Shown here one piece after another: positions 31,947-40,666 of a stretch of DNA of 64,000 nt. This DNA comes from Klebsiella michiganensis. GTDB lineage: Bacteria > Pseudomonadota > Gammaproteobacteria > Enterobacterales > Enterobacteriaceae. The DNA is taken from NCBI GenBank assembly GCA_000963575.1, contig CP011077.1, positions 744,001 through 808,000 on the forward strand. Direction: 5' to 3'. A model generated the notes under the pieces. That model was given only the letters and a program-made list of their open reading frames with translations, did not search any database and was not told the origin of the DNA. Position numbers and translations under genes: made by a program. How positions within the stretch are numbered: position 1 is the first letter of the stretch; each line of letters begins with the position of its first letter.

Positions 31947-32627
31947 TTACTGCGAAGCTGCGCGATTCCGGTGGCTATGGTGGGTATTCTTCAGGTTGGA
32001 AATGCCGCTGCGGTAACCCTGCTCGAGGGACTCGCGGCTGGTGGCCGTCACTTCAAGATCGCGCAGGCGTCCGTCGTGAATACCATAGACCCAGCCGTGA
32101 ACCGTGACTTTCTGGCCGCGCTTCCAGGCAGACTGCATGATGGTGGAATGGCCGATGTTGTACACCTGCTCCATGACGTTCAGTTCACAGAGCGTATCCA
32201 TCCGCTGTTCCGGTGCCAGTTCCCCTAAGAGCGAACTATGCTTGAACCACAGGTCACGAATGTGCAGCAACCAGTTGTTAATTAATCCCAGCTCCGGGTT
32301 TTCTACCGCAGCCTGAACGCCGCCGCAGCCGTAGTGGCCACAGATAATAATGTGCTCAACCTCAAGGACGTCTACGGCGTACTGAACAACGGAAAGGCAA
32401 TTCAGATCGGTATGAACAACCAGGTTCGCCACGTTGCGGTGAACAAACAGTTCGCCTGGCTCAAGGCCAGTAAGACGTTCAGCTGGAACGCGGCTGTCGG
32501 AGCAGCCAATCCAGAGAAAGCGAGGTTTTTGTGCCTGGGCAAGTCTTTCGAAAAAACCGGGGTCTTCCTCAACCAGCATTTTTGACCAAAGTTCATTATT
32601 GCTGATAAGGGAATCAATGTCTTTCAT
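31947..32627 (-). CDS. can: Can, beta-class carbonic anhydrase
   Basis: 226 residues. It interconverts CO2 and bicarbonate for carboxylation reactions. The zinc site is C42 and D44 (CSDSR), then H98 and C101 in HIIICGHYGCGGV. The start MKDIDSLISNNELWSKMLVEEDPGFFE matches the E. coli 220-residue protein, and the C-terminus is a few residues longer. It is divergent from yadG with 97 bases between. Confidence 0.97.
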   Translation of the reverse strand: MKDIDSLISNNELWSKMLVEEDPGFFERLAQAQKPRFLWIGCSDSRVPAERLTGLEPGELFVHRNVANLVVHTDLNCLSVVQYAVDVLEVEHIIICGHYGCGGVQAAVENPELGLINNWLLHIRDLWFKHSSLLGELAPEQRMDTLCELNVMEQVYNIGHSTIMQSAWKRGQKVTVHGWVYGIHDGRLRDLEVTATSRESLEQGYRSGISNLKNTHHSHRNRAASQ

Positions 32628-32724
32628 GTGAGGTTAACGCCTGTCACCCGAGAAGTGCGATGGGGTAATATAGGGTAACTCAACGAATTTTTAAACAAGT
32701 ACCGAATAAGGTAAGCGAATACCC

Positions 32725-33651
32725 ATGACAATTGCATTGGAACTGGAACAGTTAACGAAAACCTATCCCGGTGGCGTTCAGGCGCTGCGCGGCATAGATC
32801 TTCGTGTTGAGGCGGGCGATTTCTATGCGCTGCTCGGCCCTAACGGTGCGGGAAAATCCACCACCATCGGTATTATCAGCTCGCTGGTGAATAAAACCTC
32901 CGGCCGCGTGCGGGTGTTTGGCTACGATCTGCAAAAAGATGTGGTCAACGCCAAACGCCAGCTTGGTCTGGTTCCCCAGGAATTCAACTTCAACCCGTTT
33001 GAAACGGTGCAGCAAATTGTTGTGCACCAGGCTGGCTACTACGGCGTTGAGCGCAGCGAAGCGATAGCCCGGAGCGAAAAGTATTTAAAACAGCTCGATC
33101 TGTGGGAAAAACGCAACGAACGCGCGCGTATGCTCTCCGGGGGGATGAAGCGTCGCCTGATGATTGCCCGTGCGTTAATGCACGAACCGAAATTGCTGAT
33201 TCTGGATGAGCCTACCGCAGGCGTGGACATTGAACTGCGCCGCTCTATGTGGGGCTTCCTGAAAGATCTTAACGATAAAGGCACCACCATCATTCTCACG
33301 ACCCACTACCTGGAAGAGGCCGAAATGCTGTGTCGTAACATCGGCATTATTCAGCGCGGCGAGCTGGTGGAAAATACCTCGATGAAGTCACTGCTTTCCA
33401 AACTGAAATCGGAAACCTTTATCCTGGATTTGGCCCCTAAAAGCCCATTGCCTAAGCTGGATGGCTACCAGTATCGGCTGGTGGATACGTCCACGCTAGA
33501 GGTCGAAGTTCTGCGCGAGCAGGGCATTAACAGCGTCTTCAGCCAGCTTAGCGCGCAGGGGATTCAGGTGCAGAGTATGCGTAACAAAGCTAACCGTCTC
33601 GAAGAGCTGTTCGTGACGCTGGTAAACGGTAAACAAGGGGATGAGGCATGA
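32725..33651 (+). CDS. yadG: YadG, ABC exporter ATP-binding subunit
   Basis: 308 residues. It is the ATPase of an ABC-2-type exporter: Walker A GPNGAGKST, Q-loop in GLVPQEFNFNPF, signature LSGGMKRR, Walker B LLILDEPT and H-loop TTHYLEEAE. The ~80-residue C-terminal extension beyond the ATPase domain is typical of this subfamily. yadH begins inside its last codons (ATGA overlap). The substrate is unknown. Confidence 0.95.
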   Translation: MTIALELEQLTKTYPGGVQALRGIDLRVEAGDFYALLGPNGAGKSTTIGIISSLVNKTSGRVRVFGYDLQKDVVNAKRQLGLVPQEFNFNPFETVQQIVVHQAGYYGVERSEAIARSEKYLKQLDLWEKRNERARMLSGGMKRRLMIARALMHEPKLLILDEPTAGVDIELRRSMWGFLKDLNDKGTTIILTTHYLEEAEMLCRNIGIIQRGELVENTSMKSLLSKLKSETFILDLAPKSPLPKLDGYQYRLVDTSTLEVEVLREQGINSVFSQLSAQGIQVQSMRNKANRLEELFVTLVNGKQGDEA

Positions 33652-34418
33652 TGCAGCTGTACTGGGTGGCGCTGAAAAGCATCTGGACCAAAGAGGTTCA
33701 CCGCTTCGCCCGTATCTGGGTTCAGACGCTGGTTCCACCGGTCATTACCATGACCCTCTACTTTATTATCTTCGGTAACCTGATCGGCTCGCGCATTGGT
33801 GAGATGCACGGCTTCACCTACATGCAGTTTATCGTGCCGGGTCTGATCATGATGGCGGTGATCACTAACGCCTATGCAAACGTCGCGTCATCATTTTTTA
33901 GCGCGAAGTTCCAGCGCAACATTGAAGAGCTGCTGGTGGCTCCGGTGCCAACGCATGTGATAATCGCGGGCTATGTTGGCGGCGGCGTAGCGCGTGGTCT
34001 GTGCGTGGGCGTGCTGGTCACGGCGGTGTCGCTGTTCTTCGTTCCGTTCCAGGTACATTCCTGGCTGTTCGTGGCGTTGACGCTGGTGCTGACGGCTATC
34101 CTGTTCTCGCTGGCCGGCCTGCTGAACGCCGTCTTTGCTAAAACGTTCGATGATATCAGCCTGATCCCGACCTTCGTGCTGACGCCGCTGACCTACCTTG
34201 GTGGGGTGTTTTACTCCCTGACCCTGCTGCCGCCGTTCTGGCAGGCGCTGTCGCACTTGAACCCGATTGTCTACATGATAAGCGGCTTCCGCTTTGGTTT
34301 CCTGGGCATTAGCGATGTGCCATTGGTGACTACCGTCGGCGTGCTGGCAATCTTCATCGTCGTGTTTTACCTACTGTGCTGGTATCTCATCCAGCGCGGT
34401 CGCGGGCTGCGAACCTGA
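33648..34418 (+). CDS. yadH: YadH, ABC exporter permease (ABC-2 family)
   Basis: 256 residues, the E. coli length, with six predicted membrane segments. The ABC-2 signature region PLTYLGGVFYSLTLLPPFWQALSHLNPIVYMISGFRFG is given here as a family block near residues 180-218. It is coupled to yadG by start/stop overlap and would form the membrane half of the exporter. A full copy of the composite repeat begins 11 bases after the stop. Confidence 0.95.
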   Translation: MMQLYWVALKSIWTKEVHRFARIWVQTLVPPVITMTLYFIIFGNLIGSRIGEMHGFTYMQFIVPGLIMMAVITNAYANVASSFFSAKFQRNIEELLVAPVPTHVIIAGYVGGGVARGLCVGVLVTAVSLFFVPFQVHSWLFVALTLVLTAILFSLAGLLNAVFAKTFDDISLIPTFVLTPLTYLGGVFYSLTLLPPFWQALSHLNPIVYMISGFRFGFLGISDVPLVTTVGVLAIFIVVFYLLCWYLIQRGRGLRT

Positions 34419-34429
34419 TACCCCCTTCT

Positions 34430-34617
34430 CGAATCCCCCTCTTGAGGGGGATTCGACGTTGCTAACAAAGAGGGAAAAAGCGTGGTTTTTCCCTCTTTGT
34501 GGTTATCAGCCGAAAATCAATGAATTGATTTTCCAGTTTTTTTATCAGCCGCGTGAAATTTCTTTTTTCGTCAGCAGGTTGTCAGCGGTCTGGATCCCCC
34601 TCTTTAGGGGGATTTTT
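34430..34617 (+). repeat. Composite multi-hairpin intergenic element, copy 1
   Basis: Left palindrome CGAATCCCCCTC-tt-GAGGGGGATTCG (34430-34455, perfect 12-bp stem). The core at 34461-34586 is bounded by GCTAACAA and TTGTCAGC. Inside the core is a perfect 15-bp hairpin, ACAAAGAGGGAAAAA and its complement around GCGTGG (34465-34500), and a perfect 10-bp hairpin GAAAATCAAT-ga-ATTGATTTTC (34512-34533). The right palindrome is ATCCCCCT-cttt-AGGGGGAT (34594-34613) followed by T. It lies between yadH and yadI and contains no reading frame. It is closely similar to 48759-48954. Confidence 0.85.
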
Positions 34618-34695
34618 CTTACGCCAAATTGATACGCATCAGACTACTTATTCATCGTTCTGGCACACTGTCGCTCCATAAACAGGAGAGACTTT

Positions 34696-35127
34696 ATGCT
34701 TGGCTGGGTCATTGCCGGACACGACGACTACGCACAAAAGATATTGGATGCTCTCGAGCAGCGCTTTGGCCCCCAGCCTCAGTGCTGTGCGGTTAATTTC
34801 TGGCACGGGTTAAGCACCAATATGCTCAGCCGAATGATGTGCGATGCCCTTCACCATTGTGATTCGGGCGACGGCGTTATTTTTCTGACCGATGTTAGCG
34901 GGGCGGAACCTTACCGGGCGGCGGCATTGATGAACCACAAGCATGAGCATTGCGAAGTCATCGCCGGGGTAACACTTCCGCTGCTTTTAGTGATGCGGGA
35001 GCTGCGGGAAAATATCTCCAGCGAAGCCTTTCGGCAGCTAATTGTGGAGCAGGGTGGGGATGCGGTGACCAGCCTTTGGCATCAGCAGCAAAAGAATCCA
35101 CCGTTTGTATTGTTACACAAATATTAA
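34696..35127 (+). CDS. yadI: YadI, putative PTS system EIIA component (mannose family)
   Basis: 143 residues. The N-terminal fold is that of mannose/fructose-type EIIA proteins, with the likely phosphorylated histidine H9 in WVIAGHDDYA and the FLTDVSGAEPYRAAA strand-loop. AGGAGAG precedes the ATG. No partner IIB, IIC or IID gene is nearby, so it is an orphan EIIA. E. coli YadI has 146 residues and no proven role. Confidence 0.92.
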   Translation: MLGWVIAGHDDYAQKILDALEQRFGPQPQCCAVNFWHGLSTNMLSRMMCDALHHCDSGDGVIFLTDVSGAEPYRAAALMNHKHEHCEVIAGVTLPLLLVMRELRENISSEAFRQLIVEQGGDAVTSLWHQQQKNPPFVLLHKY

Positions 35128-35218
35128 GGGCATCTGTTTATTCGGGTTGGTATTCACCCGTCTTTTGCTAAACTAATGACTTCCTTCCGTCTTTCCGACA
35201 AAAACTGATTAATTTGCC

Positions 35219-36469
35219 ATGTTAACTCGCCTTGTTTATTGCGTGATGCTGGTCATCAGCATCGGGTCTGCCCAGGCTAGCCTGCTCAGTAGTCACGACA
35301 CGCCAGCTCAGTATATGCAAACCACCGAAGATGCCGATATCTGGGCGCAGGTTGGGGATAGTGTGATTTCCGTTGGTCGTATTGGCCAGGGCCAAATCCT
35401 GGCGGTGGTGCCGACGCCGGCGGATTACTATGAGTTTAATTTTGGCTTCGGCACCGGGTTTATCGACAAGGCGCATCTTGGCCCGGTAAAGGGCAAGCAG
35501 CGAGTGGAAGACCGACTGGGCGATCTCAACAATCCGTTGAGTAACCAAAATTTGATCACCTTCCGCGATGTGGCTATCTATAGCGAGCCGGCAACTTCGT
35601 CAGCGGTGTTCGGCACGCTGGCAGATAATCTGCGTTACCCGATCATCGGCAAGCTGAGGGATCGCCTGAACCAGACCTGGTACCAGATCCGCATCGGCAA
35701 TCGCCTGGGCTATATCAGCAGCCTGGATGCGCAGCCGGATAACGGCATTCCGGTTCTGACCTATCACCATATTCTGCGGGATGAGGAAAATACGCGTTTT
35801 CGCCATACGTCCACGACGACCTCGGTGGTCGCGTTCAGCAACCAGATGACCTGGCTGCGTGATATGGGCTACACCACGCTGACGATGTACCAGCTGGAAG
35901 GCTACGTGCGTAACCGTATGAACCTCCCGGCTCGCTCGGTGGTGATCACCTTTGATGACGGGCTGAAATCGGTCTATCGCTACGCATATCCGATTCTTAA
36001 GCAGTATGGCTTTAAAGCGACGGCATACATCATCTCGTCGCGCATCAAGCGCCATCCGCAGCCGTGGAATCCAAAGTCTCTGCAGTTTATGAGTATTTCT
36101 GAGCTGGAGGCGATTCAGAGCGTGTTCGATATTCAGTCCCACACGCATTTTCTGCATCGCGTGGATAACTACCGCCGCCCGATTCTTCTGAGCCGCAGCT
36201 ACCACAATATCCTGTTTGATTTTGAGCACTCGCGCCGTGCGCTGTCACAGTTCAATCCGCACGTGCTGTATCTCTCTTATCCGTTCGGTGGCTATAACGA
36301 TATTGCGGTGAAAGCGGCGAACGACGCCGGGTTCCATATGGCCGTAACCACGGTGCGCGGGAAGGTGAAACCGGGAGACAACCCGTTCTTGCTGAAGCGG
36401 CTTTATATTATGAGGACGGATTCGCTGGAGACGATGTCGAGGACGATTACCAATCAGCCTGAGTCGTAA
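35219..36469 (+). CDS. yadE: YadE, predicted polysaccharide deacetylase
   Basis: 416 residues. An N-terminal signal peptide (LVYCVMLVISIGSAQAS) is followed by an SH3-like region (about 60-175) and a NodB-type deacetylase domain in the second half. The NodB motif 1 is VVITFDDGLKSV, with a TFDDG aspartate pair, and the metal-binding histidines are in QSHTHFLHR. It is presumably periplasmic or surface-linked; the substrate is unknown. There is no clear ribosome-binding site ahead of the ATG. Confidence 0.9.
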   Translation: MLTRLVYCVMLVISIGSAQASLLSSHDTPAQYMQTTEDADIWAQVGDSVISVGRIGQGQILAVVPTPADYYEFNFGFGTGFIDKAHLGPVKGKQRVEDRLGDLNNPLSNQNLITFRDVAIYSEPATSSAVFGTLADNLRYPIIGKLRDRLNQTWYQIRIGNRLGYISSLDAQPDNGIPVLTYHHILRDEENTRFRHTSTTTSVVAFSNQMTWLRDMGYTTLTMYQLEGYVRNRMNLPARSVVITFDDGLKSVYRYAYPILKQYGFKATAYIISSRIKRHPQPWNPKSLQFMSISELEAIQSVFDIQSHTHFLHRVDNYRRPILLSRSYHNILFDFEHSRRALSQFNPHVLYLSYPFGGYNDIAVKAANDAGFHMAVTTVRGKVKPGDNPFLLKRLYIMRTDSLETMSRTITNQPES

Positions 36470-36518
36470 GCTAGCTCTGGTTCCGTAAGGCGTGAACTCA
36501 AGTGGGGCTGGCGAATTT

Positions 36519-36539
36519 CCTCTCCCCGAAGGGGAGAGG
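36519..36539. repeat. GA-rich palindrome between yadE and panD
   Basis: CCTCTCCCC-gaa-GGGGAGAGG is a perfect 9-bp stem lying between the convergent yadE and panD stops. It belongs to the same loose family as those after acnB, hrpB, mrcB and fhuB. Confidence 0.7.
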
Positions 36540-36553
36540 TTTACAGCCAGAGG

Positions 36554-36934
36554 TTACGCGACCTGAACCGGGACGGCTTTCGCGAGACGCTTCATCTCAT
36601 TCTCACCGTCAAAGTAGGCCACTTTCGGCTGCCAGCTACGCGCCTGCTCATCCGGCATGGTGACATAGCTGGCGATAATCAGAATGTCACCGACGTCAGC
36701 ACAGTGTGCCGCCGCGCCGTTAACGGAGATGATTTTAGAGCCGCGCTCACCGGCGATAGCGTAGGTAGAGAAACGCTTCCCGTTGGTGACGTTGTAGATA
36801 TCGATGGCTTCATATTCCAGAATGCCTGCCGCCTCAAGGAAGTCCTGATCGATGGCGCAGGAGCCTTCGTAATGCAAGTCCGCCTGAGTCACTTTGACGC
36901 GGTGTAACTTGCCTTGCAGCATGGTGCGAATCAT
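36554..36934 (-). CDS. panD: PanD, aspartate 1-decarboxylase
   Basis: 126 residues, the E. coli length. It decarboxylates aspartate to beta-alanine for pantothenate. The proenzyme is cleaved between G24 and S25 (HYEGSCAID), and S25 becomes the pyruvoyl group. Downstream motifs ITNG-like NVTNGKRF and the GAAAHC turn are present. It lies after panC but behind a terminator, so it has its own promoter. The E. coli yadD gene found between panD and panC is absent. Confidence 0.97.
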   Translation of the reverse strand: MIRTMLQGKLHRVKVTQADLHYEGSCAIDQDFLEAAGILEYEAIDIYNVTNGKRFSTYAIAGERGSKIISVNGAAAHCADVGDILIIASYVTMPDEQARSWQPKVAYFDGENEMKRLAKAVPVQVA

Positions 36935-36960
36935 AAACTTGAACCTTTGTTACTGGGCTT

Positions 36961-36984
36961 AAAAAGCGTGGGCATCACCCACGC
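36961..36984 (-). terminator. Terminator after panC
   Basis: On the minus strand: GCGTGGG-tgatg-CCCACGC, then TTTTT. It separates the panB-panC operon from panD. Confidence 0.8.
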
Positions 36985-37026
36985 CGTGGATATTCGAGGC
37001 AGTATTGCCCTTTTTATTTGGGCTGT

Positions 37027-37881
37027 CTACTGCGCCAGACTGACGGTGACGTTATCAATCAGCCGGGCCTGACCAAGCCAGGCTGCCATCAGGATCACCG
37101 CACTTTTGCTTTCTGCTGACAGCTCCAGCAGCGTGTCCGCATCGCGGATTTGCAGGTCATCTGAGCGGAAACCTTTCTCGTTCAGTTCGGTCGCCGCGAG
37201 AATCAGCATCTCTTCGGTATCACGATCGCCGCCGCGCAGTTTGTCGGCGAGACTGTTCATCACTTTGCTTAGGCCAGGGGCGATTTTACGCTGTTCTGCA
37301 GTCAGGTAGCCATTACGAGAGCTGAGCGCCAGGCCATCTTTCGCGCGCACGGTCGGCACGCCAATAATCTCAATGTCGTAACCCATATCGACGACCATTT
37401 TGCGGATCAGCGCTAGCTGCTGATAATCCTTCTGGCCAAAGCAGGCGACGTCAGGCTGAACGAGGTTGAACAGCTTGCTGACGATGGTGGATACGCCACG
37501 GAAATGCCCAGGGCGACTTGCGCCTTCCAGCATGGTGGAGATGCCCGGCACGTCGACAAAGGTTTGCGTGTCGAGACCCTGAGGGTAAACGTCAACCGGT
37601 GCCGGGGCAAAGACCATATCCACCTTGCGGCGGTTCAGCTTTTCGCAATCTTCCTGCAGGGTGCGCGGGTAGCGGGCTAAGTCGTCAGGTCTGTCAAACT
37701 GCATCGGGTTGACGAAAATACTGACCACCACCACATCAGCAACGGCTTTGGCTTCTTCAACCAGCGTCATATGCCCATCGTGCAGGTTGCCCATGGTCGG
37801 CACCAGGGCGATGCGTTTCCCTTCCTGGCGCCAGCGGCGAATCTGCTGACGCAGCAGCGGTAACGTTTCGATAATCAGCAC
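37027..37881 (-). CDS. panC: PanC, pantothenate synthetase
   Basis: 284 residues. It ligates pantoate and beta-alanine with ATP. The nucleotide-binding HIGH-like motif is in PTMGNLHDGHMTLVEEA, and the second ATP motif in ALSSRNGYL. Pantoate-binding residues lie in VVSIFVNPMQF and CFGQKDYQQL. It is 13 bases from panB in the same operon. Confidence 0.97.
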   Translation of the reverse strand: MLIIETLPLLRQQIRRWRQEGKRIALVPTMGNLHDGHMTLVEEAKAVADVVVVSIFVNPMQFDRPDDLARYPRTLQEDCEKLNRRKVDMVFAPAPVDVYPQGLDTQTFVDVPGISTMLEGASRPGHFRGVSTIVSKLFNLVQPDVACFGQKDYQQLALIRKMVVDMGYDIEIIGVPTVRAKDGLALSSRNGYLTAEQRKIAPGLSKVMNSLADKLRGGDRDTEEMLILAATELNEKGFRSDDLQIRDADTLLELSAESKSAVILMAAWLGQARLIDNVTVSLAQ

Positions 37882-37894
37882 AACCTATCTCCTG

Positions 37895-38689
37895 TCAGTA
37901 AAAACTGTGTTCGTTGCCCGGATAACTGCCGGATTCGACTTCACTCATGTACTGGCGCACCGCGGCGCGAATATCGCCGGTCTCAGCAAGGAAATTCTTC
38001 GCAAACTTAGGAATATGACCGCCAGTAATCCCGAACGCATCATGCATCACCAGGATTTGCCCGTCCGTGACGTTGCCCGCGCCGATGCCAATCACTGGGA
38101 TAGAAAGCGCTTCGGTTACGCGCTTAGCCAGCTCAACGGGAACGCACTCCAGCACCAACAGTTGGGCGCCAGCGGCTTCCAGCGCCAGAGCATCGTCCAG
38201 CAGCGTTTGCGCGGCCTGTTCGTCACGGCCCTGAACTTTATAACCGCCAAAAATATTTACCGACTGCGGCGTTAACCCCAAATGACCACAAACCGGAACG
38301 GCGCGCTCCGTCAGCATTTTTACCGTGTCAGCCAGCCAGCGTCCGCCCTCGATTTTCACCATGTTAGCCCCGGCGCGCATCACCTCCGCGGCGTTGGCAA
38401 ACGCCTGCTCCGGCGTGGCGTAGGCCATAAACGGCAGGTCGGCCAGCAGCAGGCAGCCTGGTGCGCCGCGGCGAACAGCGCGGGTGTGGTAGGCAATGTC
38501 TTCCACCGTGACCGGCAGCGTAGAGTCGTGGCCCTGAACCGTCATACCCAGCGAGTCGCCAACCAGCAAAACGCCGACGCCTTCGTCAGCAAACAGCTTA
38601 GCGAAGCTAAAGTCATAGGCGGTAAGGGTGGCGAATTTCTTTTTGTCCTGCTTGAGCTTACGCAGGGTGGAGGTGGTAGTGGGTTTCAT
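37895..38689 (-). CDS. panB: PanB, ketopantoate hydroxymethyltransferase
   Basis: 264 residues from the third of three consecutive ATGs (38689), matching E. coli and best spaced from GGGG; the earlier two are in frame. It transfers a methylene group to 2-oxoisovalerate in the first pantothenate step. Family motifs are LVGDSLGMTVQGHDSTLPVT, the metal-binding KIEGG, CGHLGLTPQSV and GIGAGNVTDGQILVMHD. folK follows directly upstream on the same strand; the E. coli fimbrial cluster normally between them is absent. Confidence 0.97.
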   Translation of the reverse strand: MKPTTTSTLRKLKQDKKKFATLTAYDFSFAKLFADEGVGVLLVGDSLGMTVQGHDSTLPVTVEDIAYHTRAVRRGAPGCLLLADLPFMAYATPEQAFANAAEVMRAGANMVKIEGGRWLADTVKMLTERAVPVCGHLGLTPQSVNIFGGYKVQGRDEQAAQTLLDDALALEAAGAQLLVLECVPVELAKRVTEALSIPVIGIGAGNVTDGQILVMHDAFGITGGHIPKFAKNFLAETGDIRAAVRQYMSEVESGSYPGNEHSFY

Positions 38690-38733
38690 CATCATCCCCG
38701 GAGAAAGGTTAGAACAGGATACGGGCGCGCTGT

Positions 38734-39213
38734 TTACCAGCGGGTGATGCCCTCCTGAGAGAGGCTAGCCAGTATCGCGGCAACAGATTGCCCGTCGGGA
38801 AAGCGGCATTCCGGTGCTATTTCCAGTAGAGGAACCAGCATAAACGCGCGGTTCTTCATGTCGTAGTGAGGCACGGTCAGGCGCTCGGTGTGTATCACCT
38901 CATCGCCAAACAGCATAAGATCGAGATCTAACGTTCGCGGCCCCCAGCGCTCTTCTTTGCGCACGCGGCCATGCTCAAGTTCAATACGCTGAGTATGATC
39001 CAGAAGGGCTTCGGCAGACAGGTCGGTGTCCAGCACCACGGCAGCATTCAGATAATCTGGCTGATCCTGCGGGCCTAGCGGGGGAGTGCGGTAAAACGAA
39101 GAGGTGGCCACCATTCGACTTTGTGGAATGGCGGCCAGGGCGTCAAGGGCAGAAGAGACCTGCTCCAGCGGTGACGCCTGGTTACTGCCCAGCGCGATAT
39201 ACGCGAGGGTCAT
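38734..39213 (-). CDS. folK: FolK, HPPK (6-hydroxymethyl-dihydropterin pyrophosphokinase)
   Basis: 159 residues, the E. coli length. It transfers pyrophosphate from ATP to the pterin in folate synthesis. The family motif is RWGPRTLDLDLMLFGDEVI, with the start MTLAYIALGSNQASPLEQV. Its ATG overlaps the pcnB stop (ATGA), so the two are translationally coupled. Confidence 0.97.
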   Translation of the reverse strand: MTLAYIALGSNQASPLEQVSSALDALAAIPQSRMVATSSFYRTPPLGPQDQPDYLNAAVVLDTDLSAEALLDHTQRIELEHGRVRKEERWGPRTLDLDLMLFGDEVIHTERLTVPHYDMKNRAFMLVPLLEIAPECRFPDGQSVAAILASLSQEGITRW

Positions 39214-40610
39214 GAATTACCTTCACGGCGTGGCGCACGTTTGCGCGGGCGACGCGTTCGGCGGCGAGCTGCAGGCTCATCGCCCAGGTCATTAAGCATA
39301 TCTTTCTGCATTGGCGGCGCAGCCACCTGGAACTCGCCCCACCATTTGGTCAGACGCAGCAGCTCCTGATTGTTCTCGACTTCGGCGCGCAGTGCCAGCA
39401 GGTCGTAGGAAGCTCGGAATTTTGGATGCTCCATAAGCTTCCAGGCGCGTTTACCCTGGCGGCGGGACAGGCGAAGCTGCAGGCCCCAGATATCACGCAC
39501 CAGCGTAGTAATACGTTTTGGAATCGCCAGCGCGCGGCAGGCTTCATCCAGTACCTCATTCATCGCCAGCGCAAAGGCGTCGTAGTATGCGAGGCCGCTT
39601 TCCTGGGCGATCTTTTGCGCCATTTCCAGCTGTGGATACCAGAACATCGCCGCAAACAGGAACGCCGGGTTCACGCGCATATCGTTGTGAATGCGGTTAT
39701 CGGTGTTCTTCAGCACCAGCGCAATAATGCGCTCCATCGGGCTGTCGCCCTGCTCGGTGAAGTAGCGGGTGATGATCGGGAACAGCGGCTGGAAGAGCTG
39801 ATATTCACGCAGCAACTGGTAGGTTTCAAACCCGTACCCGGCCTGCAGAAGTTTGAGCGACTCTTCAAAGAGACGCGCCGGTGGCACATCGTTGAGCAGC
39901 GTGGCGAGGCGAGGAATCGGTTCGCCGGTTTCCGGGCTGATGGTCATATTCAGCTTGGCGGCAAAGCGCACGGCGCGCAGCATTCGCACCGGATCTTCGC
40001 GGTAGCGCGTTTCCGGATCGCCAATCAGTCGAATAATCCCTTTGTTCAGGTCGTTCAGGCCGCCGACGTAATCCCGTACGGAGAAATCGGCCACGCTGTA
40101 GTAAAGACTGTTGATAGTGAAGTCGCGGCGCTGGGCATCTTCTTCGATAGAACCAAAGATGTTATCGCGCAGCAGCATGCCGTTCTGGCCACGCTGCGAG
40201 GTCTGACGGTCGGCAGACTGTTGCTCTTCATGATGGCCGCGGAAGGTGGCCACTTCGATGATTTCTGGCCCAAACATGACGTGAGCCAGACGGAAACGGC
40301 GGCCAACCAGGCGGCAGTTACGGAACAGTTTGCGAACTTGTTCTGGGGTCGCGCTGGTGGTGACGTCGAAATCTTTCGGTTTTTTGCCCAGCAGCAGGTC
40401 GCGGACGCCGCCGCCGACGAGGTAAGCCTCATAGCCTGCTTTGTTTAAACGGTAGAGCACCTTGAGGGCATTTTCACTGATATCTTTGCGGGAAATAGCG
40501 TGCTGGTCACGCGGGATAACAGTAATGTGCGGGAGAGTTTCGCTCTCCTCGACCACGACGTCATCGCGGTTAAGCACCTTGCGGCAAAAATTAGCGACTC
40601 GGGTAAAAAT
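39210..40610 (-). CDS. pcnB: PcnB, poly(A) polymerase I (predicted AUU start)
   Basis: 466 residues when started at the ATT codon at 40610, giving the E. coli N-terminus IFTRVANFCRKVL. AGGTGG lies just upstream, and E. coli pcnB is known to use AUU, which limits its expression. A TTG seven codons earlier is the only common alternative. The enzyme adds poly(A) tails that promote RNA decay. The nucleotidyltransferase motif GGGVRDLLLGKKPKDFDV, the RRDFTINSLYYSV block, and a basic tail RRRTRRPRKRAPRREG are visible. Confidence 0.93.
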   Translation of the reverse strand: MFTRVANFCRKVLNRDDVVVEESETLPHITVIPRDQHAISRKDISENALKVLYRLNKAGYEAYLVGGGVRDLLLGKKPKDFDVTTSATPEQVRKLFRNCRLVGRRFRLAHVMFGPEIIEVATFRGHHEEQQSADRQTSQRGQNGMLLRDNIFGSIEEDAQRRDFTINSLYYSVADFSVRDYVGGLNDLNKGIIRLIGDPETRYREDPVRMLRAVRFAAKLNMTISPETGEPIPRLATLLNDVPPARLFEESLKLLQAGYGFETYQLLREYQLFQPLFPIITRYFTEQGDSPMERIIALVLKNTDNRIHNDMRVNPAFLFAAMFWYPQLEMAQKIAQESGLAYYDAFALAMNEVLDEACRALAIPKRITTLVRDIWGLQLRLSRRQGKRAWKLMEHPKFRASYDLLALRAEVENNQELLRLTKWWGEFQVAAPPMQKDMLNDLGDEPAARRRTRRPRKRAPRREGNS

Positions 40611-40666
40611 AGTCCACCTCGGCAGTGTCAATCATAGGGACAAAAAAAACAGCGGCTAATCATAGC

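Noticed and set aside
36935..37026. Remnant of yadD (PD-(D/E)xK transposase family) between panC and panD
   Set aside because: The gap is only 92 bases and holds a terminator; no fragment of a transposase-like frame is visible.
39426..40448. A 340-codon plus-strand open frame opposite pcnB
   Set aside because: Shadow frame; the pcnB protein is fully conserved and the mirrored product is compositionally odd (Q/R/H-rich).
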